Below are positions 1 to 7,005 of a stretch of 64,000 bases of DNA, in pieces. The DNA is from an uncultured Flavobacteriales bacterium (lineage in GTDB: Bacteria; Bacteroidota; Bacteroidia; Flavobacteriales_G; Salibacteraceae). A program made the position numbers and the translations under genes. The notes beneath the pieces were generated by a model. It was not told the origin of the DNA. It was given only the letters and a program-made list of their open reading frames with translations, and ran no database searches. The stretch spans positions 1-64,000 of the forward strand of contig CALCCE010000250.1 of the NCBI GenBank assembly GCA_937899835.1. Direction: 5' to 3'. Every line of letters begins with the position of its first letter. Position 1 is the stretch's first letter.

Positions 1-28
1 ATCACATAGTTGTAGTCAATTTGAAAAA
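1..28 (+). other. attC-like right half-site before first cassette gene
   Basis: The sequence ATCACATAGTTGTAGTCAAT leads directly into the start codon at 29. It closely resembles the 3003-3031 segment (ATCACATAGTTAGCTACAAT followed by an ATG). Both carry a GTT core about 15-20 bases before the gene. I read it as the right (R'-like) end of a recombination site whose left part lies outside the window. This is inference from the repeated layout at 3571, 4262 and 5761. Confidence 0.4.
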
Positions 29-1582
29 ATGAAAATCTTGAGATATATACTTGTTTTACTCTTGCTCAGCACCTCTTTACAATCTGTCGCAAATGCGAAA
101 TATAAGAGTACTAAAAGAGCATCTGCAGAAATCATATCAAACACTAAAAAGTCTTTCAATATCAAAGTCAACTACTTTGATTTTTGGAATGACAGTTCTA
201 ATTACAGTGCTTTATACTTGTTTTTTAAAAGCCAAAATGAGAGTCTTGATATAGAATCAATAGAACTTGGTAACGAGTTTTTTGAAATGAAAAAGACATC
301 TGATTCTAAGGGATTTTACCTAATTCCTACCAAAAGGAACGATTCTGAAAACTGTGTTGATATTAAAATATTTTTCGAAGAAAGCAGGCCAAATGCAAAG
401 CCATATTGCCTTGAAATGGTTTACATCCCTGAAGGAGAATTTACTTTGGGAAGCATTAAATCTTTTGAAGATAGAAACACAAAAATTACAAGCAGAGGTT
501 CATCAGGAGCACCACTCAATGCTTTTTTTAAATCAGGTGCAAGAGGTCAGTTTAAAGGAGCTTACCAAATAAATTCAGAAAATGAAATAAAACTTGGTGA
601 TTGTGAAGGATGTCTTAATGTTTTGGATGCCGAAATAACTGGTGTAAATACATTTTCAGGAAATAAAAAAGGAATTTTACCTAAAACTTTTCCTAAAGGT
701 TTTGAAAGCTTTTATCAAATGCGATATGAACTTACAGAGCAACAATTCTGTGATTTCTTAAACTCATTAAGTCCTGAACAAGCAACAGAACGCATTAACT
801 TAGACGCAACTTTTCAAGGTATTACAAGAAAAGATTATGGCAACTTCATAGACTACAATAATGGAGAATTTGTAACAACGAAACCTAATCAACCTTGTAG
901 CTTTTTGTCTTGGAATGATTGTTTAGCATATTCAGATTGGGCAGGAATAAGAGTAATGACGGAATTGGAATTTGAAAAGTCTGCAAGAGGATTTGACAAA
1001 CCAAAATTTAGAGAATTTTCTTGGGGTGGTAGTGAAATCACTAACCAATACTTTTTAGACAAAATACTTTATAAATGCGATGAGAATAGTTACTGCGTTA
1101 ACGGCAATGTTCATGTTAATTATTTAGGATTCAGTAATTATAATGATGTTTGTACTCAAAATGGAAGTGACAAATCCTACATAGGATGTAGAACCTTATC
1201 TGAAGATATTAAATATCGAGGTCCATTAGAAACCGGCATACATTCTAAAGGAAAAGAATCACTGAATAGAACAACTACTGGAAGTGGTTATTTTGGCACT
1301 CTTGATTTAAGTGGAAATTTAAGAGAGCCCGTAATACCAATTGGAAGTATAGAAAGTAGAAATTATACTGGAAGTTGTGGTGATGGTATAATCACAAGTG
1401 AAGGGAAATCGGATAATAAGGATTGGTATTATTCAACCGAATCAGATTTAGTGTATGGTTACAGAGGCGGCTGTTGGGCTTTCCACGAAAATCACGCACG
1501 AATTGCAGATAGGTTCAATGTTTATCGCCAAGGTCTTGATATCAGAAAACCGTATTCTGGCTATCGTGGAGTCAAAAACTAA
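29..1582 (+). CDS. secreted SUMF1/formylglycine-generating-enzyme-like protein
   Basis: 517 residues. A signal peptide covers about residues 1-23 and ends in VANA. Residues 25-125 are a short N-terminal region I do not recognise. From residue 129 the protein follows the FGE/SUMF1 (C-type-lectin-like) fold seen in GldK and related Bacteroidota proteins: MVYIPEGEFTLGS opening, a YELTEQQFCDFLN segment, PCSFLSWNDCLAYSDWAG, and a C-terminal RGGCW...ARIADR...YRGV ending in place of the usual RGGSW/GFR. Catalytic activity cannot be claimed. The domain often serves as a structural or binding module in exported proteins. The gene is AT-rich, stands alone, and begins right after an attC-like half-site, so it is probably cassette-borne. 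The ATG at 29 is preceded by an A-rich tract. Confidence 0.85.
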   Translation: MKILRYILVLLLLSTSLQSVANAKYKSTKRASAEIISNTKKSFNIKVNYFDFWNDSSNYSALYLFFKSQNESLDIESIELGNEFFEMKKTSDSKGFYLIPTKRNDSENCVDIKIFFEESRPNAKPYCLEMVYIPEGEFTLGSIKSFEDRNTKITSRGSSGAPLNAFFKSGARGQFKGAYQINSENEIKLGDCEGCLNVLDAEITGVNTFSGNKKGILPKTFPKGFESFYQMRYELTEQQFCDFLNSLSPEQATERINLDATFQGITRKDYGNFIDYNNGEFVTTKPNQPCSFLSWNDCLAYSDWAGIRVMTELEFEKSARGFDKPKFREFSWGGSEITNQYFLDKILYKCDENSYCVNGNVHVNYLGFSNYNDVCTQNGSDKSYIGCRTLSEDIKYRGPLETGIHSKGKESLNRTTTGSGYFGTLDLSGNLREPVIPIGSIESRNYTGSCGDGIITSEGKSDNKDWYYSTESDLVYGYRGGCWAFHENHARIADRFNVYRQGLDIRKPYSGYRGVKN

Positions 1583-1646
1583 AATTAAATAAATATAAAA
1601 TAAATATCTTTTACAGCTATTGTTTTGATTGCTTTAACTTCTTGAA

Positions 1647-1799
1647 ATGATGAAAATAGCAACAAAAAAAGTTGACAAAAGTCAAAAAACCTGCTTAAAA
1701 TCATTAGAGGAGAATTTTGACCTGCGAAACGATTCTATAATCTTTAACTCAGAAACAATAGAGAACGCCATCCTATCATCCGATATTTATGTTATATAA
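1647..1799 (+). CDS. short ORF of unknown function (50 aa), possibly a remnant
   Basis: An open frame starts at a tandem ATG ATG and encodes a lysine-rich N-terminus, then an acidic stretch (SLEENFDLRNDS) and a TAA stop. I recognise no family. It lies between the SUMF1-like gene and a SymE-like pseudogene in decayed DNA. It could be a fragment of a cassette gene, or chance in AT-rich sequence. The rest of 1583-1845 shows nothing else I can support. Confidence 0.2.
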   Translation: MMKIATKKVDKSQKTCLKSLEENFDLRNDSIIFNSETIENAILSSDIYVI

Positions 1800-1845
1800 A
1801 GGTTTGACAAATCAATTTCTATTCATAGCCCTATCGAATAGTTAT

Positions 1846-2046
1846 ATGACAAAGGAGTTGATTCAGGAAATTGAAAATACACAAAAATCACCGCACCAGA
1901 AGGTGGAAAAACACTACTGTTCCTGAAAAAAACTCGAAGGCAAATAATTGGAAGAATTGGGATTTAAGGAAGGAGAGCAAGTTCAAATTGAACAGCAACA
2001 CAACAAGCTGACGATAACACTCCACAAAGAACAAACCTTAGAATAA
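1846..2046 (+). pseudogene. SymE-like toxin pseudogene with two in-frame stops
   Basis: Reading from the ATG at 1846 in one frame gives a 66-codon product. Its second half (KKLEGK, stop, LEELGFKEGEQVQIEQ, then a KLTITL strand) matches the SymE family pattern L.GKWLEEAGF..G..V.V...., which is an AbrB-like fold that acts as an SOS-induced RNase-type toxin in enterics. Internal stops are TGA at 1924-1926 and TAA at 1945-1947. The TAA replaces the expected tryptophan of the GKW motif. No frameshift is needed. The gene is dead unless the stops are sequencing errors. An attC-like left arm starts five bases after its stop codon, so it too looks like a cassette gene. Confidence 0.6.
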
Positions 2047-2050
2047 CTGC

Positions 2051-2242
2051 GCCCAACAAAAGCTATACGCAATGCGGGTTTCGGTAGTAATGGAAAGGTA
2101 GGGGTTTCATAGCCACCCAAACCTTCGCTTTTACGTTTAATGAGTAAACTTAAACCCAAAAACACAGCTCTGGCTACAGTCTGTGCGACTCGAAAGGTAA
2201 TCGCCTTGCAATCCCGCACTACGCATAGCCAAACCGTTGATA
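2051..2242 (+). repeat. attC-like site with imperfect inverted arms
   Basis: GCCCAAC at 2051-2057 fits the attC R'' consensus RYYYAAC and begins four bases after the SymE-like stop. The arm GCTATACGCAATGCGGG (2062-2078) is matched in inverted orientation by CCCGCACTACGCATAGC (2213-2229), 14 of 17 positions, all three differences being transitions. A GTTGAT core follows at 2235-2240. The left arm also resembles 4102-4120, with 16 of 19 positions alike. The right arm overlaps the transposase-like ORF that starts at 2140, so part of the match could be coincidence. Confidence 0.45.
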
Positions 2243-2505
2243 AAATGTTTGAACCCGATGCTTTGGTGACTACTGACAGGTTAATAGCTTACCAAACAAC
2301 AGTTCAGCCTAGATTGCATGATGTATGGCTTTCTGAAGAAGGAGAAAACTTTCAATCACTTCACTGGCACATTTTTAATCTGATGGGTTGGATAAGGGAA
2401 ATTCATCACCACATCTCAGCATAACATACTCAGAAATACCTCGATGGGTTCCACTTTAGGTTCAAAAACAGAAACCGGATTCAATCGGGCCCTAAAAGGT
2501 ATTAA
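2140..2505 (+). pseudogene. IS1595 (ISXO2-like) transposase C-terminal remnant
   Basis: The translation contains DALVTTDRLIAYQ, then SLHWHIFNLMGWIREIHHH, which matches the ISXO2-like DDE transposase end (TD..RAY ... HWHI.NLKGWLRG.HHH). A TAA stop at 2422-2424 interrupts it. The same frame continues with HTQKYLDGFHFRFKNRNR to a stop at 2503-2505, which fits the family's QKYLDEF.FRFNRR ending. The N-terminal half and first catalytic Asp are absent. The element is dead. No terminal inverted repeats were recognised. Confidence 0.65.
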
Positions 2506-2519
2506 GGCTAATGACGAAA

Positions 2520-2999
2520 ACCCCGAAAACCTCCTATTCTCAGGTTATTGCGAACTAAACCGTTAATCCATTTCAGGTTTTCAATCGCATACCACAACCC
2601 TTTCACTTACTGTTGCGGCAATACTTCTGGAATTTTGAATGGTTTTCGCGCAGGAAGGGTGGCATCCAGGTAAACCGATTCGTTGCAGACTTTCTTGCAA
2701 TAGAGCCTTAAAGCGCAAATGAGTTGCTTTTGTGTGGATTAAGCTGACTCTGAATGGCAAATAAGGTTATAAACCCATTTAAAAAGCTCATCTTTTGTTA
2801 TACCACAAAGCATCTTACTGAAGGAGGTATCCTTCCTCTTCAATCAGCATAGAACTGTAAGCCTGAATCGTGTTTTCGCTACAGCGTTTAACTTCCAATG
2901 TTTTCCTAAAGTTTGCAACTGCCTTATCAGCATAGCAATAGCACATTGTTTGATTAGCTATACTCCATGGGCAGGTAATCGAAACAGAATTCAATATCT
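2520..2999 (-). pseudogene. decayed tyrosine recombinase/integrase
   Basis: On the minus strand one frame carries AVANFRKTLEVKRCSENT, which is the N-terminal SAM-like core-binding signature of phage-type integrases. After a frameshift near 2825 another frame reads ITKDELFKWVYNLI, a stop (2739-2741), STQKQLICALRLYCKK, LPARKPFKIPEVLPQQ, a stop (2607-2609), VKGLWYAIENLK and a weak RIGG. This order (SENTI..Y, ST...I.ALR.YY, LP.VLS..EVK.LL.AIEN.K, LRIGE) is that of Bacteroidota tyrosine recombinases. The catalytic C-terminal half with R..H..Y is missing. It is the only integrase-like sequence in the window, and it lies antisense inside the cassette-like array. Confidence 0.55.
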
Positions 3000-3002
3000 T
3001 CG

Positions 3003-3031
3003 ATTATCACATAGTTAGCTACAATTACAAA
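3003..3031 (+). other. attC-like right half-site before 3032 gene
   Basis: GATTATCACATAGTTAGCTA ends in a GTTAGCT core followed by CAATTACAAA and the ATG at 3032. The first part repeats the sequence at the window start. No complementary left arm was found immediately upstream, where decayed recombinase sequence lies. The site may therefore be truncated. Confidence 0.4.
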
Positions 3032-3541
3032 ATGGAATTAATAGATAAGCAAAAAATTGAGCCGCTCTTACCAGTCCTTAAAGTTCTTTGCATTTTATCT
3101 GCATTTGGTACCACCGCATTACTATTATTCAAAGATCTTTATTTCTATGAGTGGTCTGAAAAAAAAGAAACCATTATCTATTCCATTCCAATGGTTTTCT
3201 TGTTCTTCTATTGGATGAAGTTTAAGCTGGACGAGGACCATACTTTTGATTATAGATTAATTGGATTAGATGGACTCGTAATCTTTTTGACTGCAGTGCG
3301 CCTGTTAGGTCTTCTATTTCATTCAGGACATGTATTGTTCCTCACCTATACCTTTCTAACAACCAATAGTATGACCTTTAGAATAATGTGTGTCCCAATG
3401 ATATTAGTAACAGCATATTTCAAAATATTTTACTGGGGTGATTTTGTAACACCGATTGTAGGAGCTGGAATTGCTCTGCCTTTGGTCCATTACAGAAAAA
3501 AGGTAATTGAAAGATTAGGAACAGTAGCTAACAAAACCTAA
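3032..3541 (+). CDS. small membrane protein of unknown function
   Basis: 169 residues with about four or five hydrophobic segments (near residues 13-33, 47-63, 80-100, 105-130, 138-155) and a basic C-terminus. I recognise no family. It is AT-rich, lone and same-strand with its neighbours, and starts 16 bases after a GTTAGCT half-site. Its last codons run into the GCTAAC arm of the next attC-like site, an arrangement typical of integron cassettes. The gene looks intact: one ATG, no internal stop, coherent membrane topology. Confidence 0.6.
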   Translation: MELIDKQKIEPLLPVLKVLCILSAFGTTALLLFKDLYFYEWSEKKETIIYSIPMVFLFFYWMKFKLDEDHTFDYRLIGLDGLVIFLTAVRLLGLLFHSGHVLFLTYTFLTTNSMTFRIMCVPMILVTAYFKIFYWGDFVTPIVGAGIALPLVHYRKKVIERLGTVANKT

Positions 3542-3578
3542 AATGCATTAAAACGCAGTTGAGCCAAAAAGTTAGCCA
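3525..3578 (+). repeat. attC-like site with GCTAAC/GTTAGC arms
   Basis: TAGCTAAC at 3525-3532, inside the last codons of the upstream gene, is the inverse complement of GTTAGC at 3571-3576. The whole site is about 54 bases, close to the roughly 57-base lower limit usual for integron attC sites. After GTTAGCC come about 10 bases and then the ATG of the next gene at 3588. No associated coding sequence explains the symmetry. Function as a recombination site is inferred. Confidence 0.5.
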
Positions 3579-3587
3579 CTAATTAGA

Positions 3588-4115
3588 ATGAGCATAGAAG
3601 AATACATAGCGGCAATGCTCCCGATGGTAGAGTTACTTGATCGCGAAAAGAAAGTGAATCCTAAGGGCTATAAAAAGAGGCAGCTTTGGTACTTATACCG
3701 ACAATACTTTTATGGCTTCGCAGAATTTATAGACAGAGAGATTCTTTTTAATGCTTCGAAAAAAGCGCAAACCGAGTTTGAAATTCAGCAACCAGGAAGA
3801 AGACTTGTAAATCAAGATTGGAAAGATCAACCTCAATTTGATCAAGGAAGGAAGATTTTCAATTTAGACCATATCTACACTGGGGAAATGTTTAGAAACG
3901 CGGTTGACACCTTGATATCTGAAGATGAATTGTCAGTGGAAAAAATTGCAATGCTCATCAGAAATAATTACCGAATGGCATGGATACTAAAGGACGAAGA
4001 ACGCAGGTTGCATAGATCAAAAAGAGGGAAAACTTTAAATGACGCACTTAAAGAATATAGTAAATGTGAAATTGTTCTGGAGAAAAAAGAAGAAACAGAG
4101 GCCAACAAGAGCTAA
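3588..4115 (+). CDS. hypothetical soluble protein (175 aa)
   Basis: A charged, apparently cytosolic, mostly helical protein without signal peptide or membrane segment. A central stretch FNLDHIYTGEMFRNAV is followed by MLIRNNYRMAWILKDEERRL. The D-H pair and the WILK-E-E segment recall parts of HNH-type nuclease neighbours, but I cannot place it in a family. It starts 10 bases after a GTTAGCC half-site. Its TAA stop lies inside GCTAAACGC, the left arm of the next attC-like site. The tight fit between gene and repeat arms supports a mobile cassette. Confidence 0.6.
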   Translation: MSIEEYIAAMLPMVELLDREKKVNPKGYKKRQLWYLYRQYFYGFAEFIDREILFNASKKAQTEFEIQQPGRRLVNQDWKDQPQFDQGRKIFNLDHIYTGEMFRNAVDTLISEDELSVEKIAMLIRNNYRMAWILKDEERRLHRSKRGKTLNDALKEYSKCEIVLEKKEETEANKS

Positions 4116-4269
4116 ACGCCATTGAATCGAGCTTCGAATGAACGGCAGTGCAAAAACACACTTTGCTCCTTGTACCTCAATTCAAAAAATGTTTTGGAAG
4201 CTGGCAGAACTGCTTTGTAAATCTATCGGACGGTAGTGGGTCATGAAAAAAGATTGAACTGCGTTTAGC
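4111..4269 (+). repeat. attC-like site with perfect 9-bp inverted ends
   Basis: GCTAAACGC (4111-4119) and GCGTTTAGC (4261-4269) are perfect inverse complements at the two ends of the intergenic segment. The sequence just before (GCCAACAAGAGCTAAACGC, 4102-4119) resembles 2051-2070 after the SymE-like pseudogene. The interior holds no ORF. The following gene starts at 4293 after a short AT-rich leader. Size is about 159 bases, slightly above the usual attC range of about 57-141. Confidence 0.55.
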
Positions 4270-4292
4270 CAGAAAGTCACTATCCTTTTAAA

Positions 4293-5693
4293 ATGAAGAT
4301 ATTTCTGATCCTATTACTTCTCCTCTCACTAATTACCTCAGTTTTTGGTCAAACACACTATGTATCTGACGACGACAAGCAGTATTTAGAACATGTAAAG
4401 CAAGGTGAGCACACCTTCAAAAACCACTTAAAAGACGGAAGATGGGTGTCGCTAAAATCTCGTAATGATACCACTTCAAAACACATCGTAACTTATATCA
4501 AGAACGGACTAAAAAATGGAGTTGAAAGCAGGTATTTTGCTGGGTCTGATAAGAAATACGCAGAAATTGAATACAAAGACGGCATTAAAAATGGTCGCGA
4601 AATTCATTGGAACGGGAATGGGACAGTAAAGACTATTTTGAATTATCAAAACGGTATTCTACACGGACCTGTAGTGAACAACTGGACAGAAGGTGAGAAG
4701 CACTACACCGGCTTTTTCAAAAATGGTTTTCAAGATAGCACCTGGACGTATTGGGAAAATAGCAGAAAAGACACCATCTGGATTTATTACGACGAACCTA
4801 TGAAGCGTATGGAATATAAGTATGTGAATGGCAAAAAATCCCTGTGGAATGCTTGGGGTTACACCGGAACAAAAATGATTGAAAACGGCAACGGAACATT
4901 GGTGCTAAGAGAATATGACATACTAACTACTCAATACACCGGTGGACAAAAAAATGGTTTGGAAACAAGTATGTCCTTTGATAGCACACTTGAATACTCA
5001 AGAACTTATGCCAATGGGTTACTTACAAGTGAAATAACGCACAGTTCTTCTGGTGACACCCTATCTTACTTTAACTTATCTTATCCCTTACCTGTAGTCG
5101 TTGACACAGTAGAAAGGTGGGCAGACGAATACGTTAATCGTGACACCTACAACAAACTAAAATTTGACTATCAACCGAAGTACAATGGTTTGCACTTTGA
5201 GAAATTCAACAACAGAACATATAAATTTAAGGGCAAGTACTCAGATGGTGAACGTATAGGACAATGGTTTTGGTATTACCCATCGGGCGTAGTTAGAATG
5301 TTCACCAACTATGAGACCGATGAATGGAAATACTTTGACAAATCAGGCAATGAAGTCGCAACTGATTTTAACGGTGAGTACATTACCAAATTAACAGAGA
5401 GCTGGTGGTTTTTGAATGACAAAATTGACCGAGATAAAGTCATTCTTTCAATATACAATGAAAACGTTGTGACATTGAAGTTTGTTTTTAATCAAGACGG
5501 AACATATATGCTCAATGACTACTTGGAGTGTGGTAAAGATATTGGTTCAACAGGAGGCGGATGGAACATTATTGGCAATAGACTGACAATTGAATTTCCA
5601 TCACAAGGTGATAATTTAGGGGAAATCAACACTTATAATTTCGAGATAGAAGAAGCAACAGGCAGTCAAATAACTTTGAAAAGAATACAATAA
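4293..5693 (+). CDS. secreted MORN/YwqK-repeat protein
   Basis: 466 residues with a signal peptide of about 19 residues ending before QTHYVS. The body is a run of roughly 20-25-residue beta-hairpin repeats of the YwqK/MORN type, each with a pattern such as YKDGIKNGREIHWNGNG, continuing to about residue 350 (GERIGQWFWYYPSGVVRM). The last 100 residues are different and resemble a small lipocalin-like domain (a WWFLNDKIDRDK opening and a GGGWNIIGNRLTIEF strand). Such repeats are common in Bacteroidota exported proteins and in YwqK-family antitoxins. Two larger chromosomal relatives occur at 30524-33829 and 48482-50176. The position between attC-like sites suggests a cassette origin. Confidence 0.8.
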   Translation: MKIFLILLLLLSLITSVFGQTHYVSDDDKQYLEHVKQGEHTFKNHLKDGRWVSLKSRNDTTSKHIVTYIKNGLKNGVESRYFAGSDKKYAEIEYKDGIKNGREIHWNGNGTVKTILNYQNGILHGPVVNNWTEGEKHYTGFFKNGFQDSTWTYWENSRKDTIWIYYDEPMKRMEYKYVNGKKSLWNAWGYTGTKMIENGNGTLVLREYDILTTQYTGGQKNGLETSMSFDSTLEYSRTYANGLLTSEITHSSSGDTLSYFNLSYPLPVVVDTVERWADEYVNRDTYNKLKFDYQPKYNGLHFEKFNNRTYKFKGKYSDGERIGQWFWYYPSGVVRMFTNYETDEWKYFDKSGNEVATDFNGEYITKLTESWWFLNDKIDRDKVILSIYNENVVTLKFVFNQDGTYMLNDYLECGKDIGSTGGGWNIIGNRLTIEFPSQGDNLGEINTYNFEIEEATGSQITLKRIQ

Positions 5694-5699
5694 AAACGG

Positions 5700-5769
5700 C
5701 TGCTATCAAAACCTGTAGGCAACAGCACCCTGCGGGCCCGAACTGCACATCACCAAAACGTTATAGCAC
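5700..5769 (+). repeat. attC-like site with TGCTAT/ATAGCA arms
   Basis: TGCTAT at 5701-5706 is the inverse complement of ATAGCA at 5763-5768, which lies in the core AACGTTATAGCA. The interior is GC-richer (CCCTGCGGGCCCG) than the neighbouring genes. The segment begins a few bases after the MORN gene's stop and ends immediately before the TTG start at 5771. This is the same gene-site-gene spacing as at 3525-3588 and 4111-4293. Confidence 0.45.
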
Positions 5770-5770
5770 A

Positions 5771-6211
5771 TTGAACAAGATAAATAGGAAAGATTTTTTA
5801 ATCACTGTTTGGAGGAAGGGGATAAAACCAATTTTACTTATTGGAGTTATTTTTTTCTGCGCAAAATTCCTCTACAATGTCTTTACAGAAAGTGGAACTG
5901 AAAGATTTATAACCATACTGACGCTTGGTTTTGGACTGTTGATGTTAACGATGCATCTCTTAGGCCTTCTTTTCAAATCATTGACGGAAAAACTAAATTC
6001 CATTCTTCCAGAATCCATTAAACTTTGGATAAGGATCATTGGAAAAACCTTAAATTATATATCTCCAATAATACTGGGGATGATCATTTATAATTTCTGG
6101 AAAGAAGACTGGATAACGGCTGCAATTGTATTGGGAGTATTGTTGATACAAAAGATAGCAGAAATTATAAAAGAAGAACAGCAGGCTACAACAATGGCTA
6201 AACAACCATAG
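5771..6211 (+). CDS. small membrane protein of unknown function
   Basis: 146 residues. A basic N-terminus is followed by four hydrophobic segments (about residues 19-35, 45-66, 86-106, 112-126) and a charged, glutamine-rich tail. No family is recognised. The start is a TTG two bases after an attC-like core. No better ATG lies upstream in frame, so the 5' end is uncertain. The 3' end (GGCTAAACAACC) resembles the left arms of the other sites, but an IS4-family transposase remnant begins about 60 bases later. Confidence 0.5.
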   Translation: MNKINRKDFLITVWRKGIKPILLIGVIFFCAKFLYNVFTESGTERFITILTLGFGLLMLTMHLLGLLFKSLTEKLNSILPESIKLWIRIIGKTLNYISPIILGMIIYNFWKEDWITAAIVLGVLLIQKIAEIIKEEQQATTMAKQP

Positions 6212-6274
6212 TCACCCTTCGAGATTGGCAAGGCTTTTTAGTAAAAACTTTAGCAGCAATGGTCCTAAGAAGGG

Positions 6275-6647
6275 TTAACCAATAACTTATCTTGGACAGC
6301 AAGTACCATTGCAGACTTATATAAAGGCCCGATGGAACACCGAAGCCTTCTTTAAGGACATCAAACAGCGGTTAAAAATCAAAACCTTCATTGGGACAAG
6401 CCACAATGCTGTGATGATACTGGTTTGGACAGCACTGATTGCTATTTTACTCTTGAAATACTTGCAGAAAAAGTCTCAATATCCTTGGTACTTGCCCAAT
6501 TTAGTGTCCTTTTTGCGGATCAACCTGTTTGTGAAAATTGATTTATGGCATTGGGTGAATTACCCATTTAAACCGCCTGATACGAAATCTAAACAGCTGA
6601 TGCTTTTTCACTATCGAAAAGAGAGAGTACTTGATTGTAATGATTGA
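6275..6647 (+). pseudogene. IS4-family transposase C-terminal remnant, frameshifted
   Basis: The frame starting at 6275 reads LTNNLSWTASTIADLYK. A one-base insertion near 6326 then shifts to the frame giving ARWNTEAFFKDIKQRLKIKT and FIGTSHNAVMILVWTALIAI. This is the IS4 DDE transposase signature around its catalytic Glu (T.AELYKARW.IE.FFK.IKQ.L.IK.F.GTS.NAV..Q.W.A). The N-terminal two thirds are missing. No intact inverted terminal repeats were seen. The remnant marks the right part of the mobile-DNA zone. Confidence 0.7.
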
Positions 6648-6816
6648 CTTTTTTGAAGCTTTAATCAACGTTTGTGGCGTTTTTTACTTCAGTTTAAATC
6701 GTTTGGGACAGGTGTGCATTGAGTTATCTTATATTTGTGGATCATTGATGGATAAAAGGAAATATAGTGGCATATAAATCGTTTGGAAAAATTTATTGAT
6801 TTGGCTTTCTCTTTGA

Positions 6817-6990
6817 AATAGAAAACACGAATTTGGGCCGAAATATTACAAACTCAAACCGAATAATATTTCAATTCCTAATAGAATTTATGGATTTGAG
6901 TTTAAATGGCATTCAGATTTAGGATTTCTTGCTCGTCAGGATGAGCACTATTCATTAGGTAATAGTGATAATTTGAGAATCAAAAACTAA
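6817..6990 (+). pseudogene. C-terminal fragment of an unrecognised gene
   Basis: Between the IS4 remnant and the gene at 7006 one frame stays open for about 57 codons after a TGA (6814-6816), with no start codon. It reads EFGPKYYKLKPNNISIPN and ends LGNSDNLRIKN before TAA. The coherent composition suggests the tail of a real protein whose 5' part was lost. I do not recognise it. The remaining part, 6648-6816, shows no gene. Confidence 0.25.
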
Positions 6991-7005
6991 CTAAAAACTA
7001 CCGAT

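Noticed and set aside
1-6300. Functional integron with IntI
   Set aside because: No intact integrase reading frame is in the window; the only recombinase-like sequence is decayed and lacks its catalytic half, so only an attC-like array is claimed.
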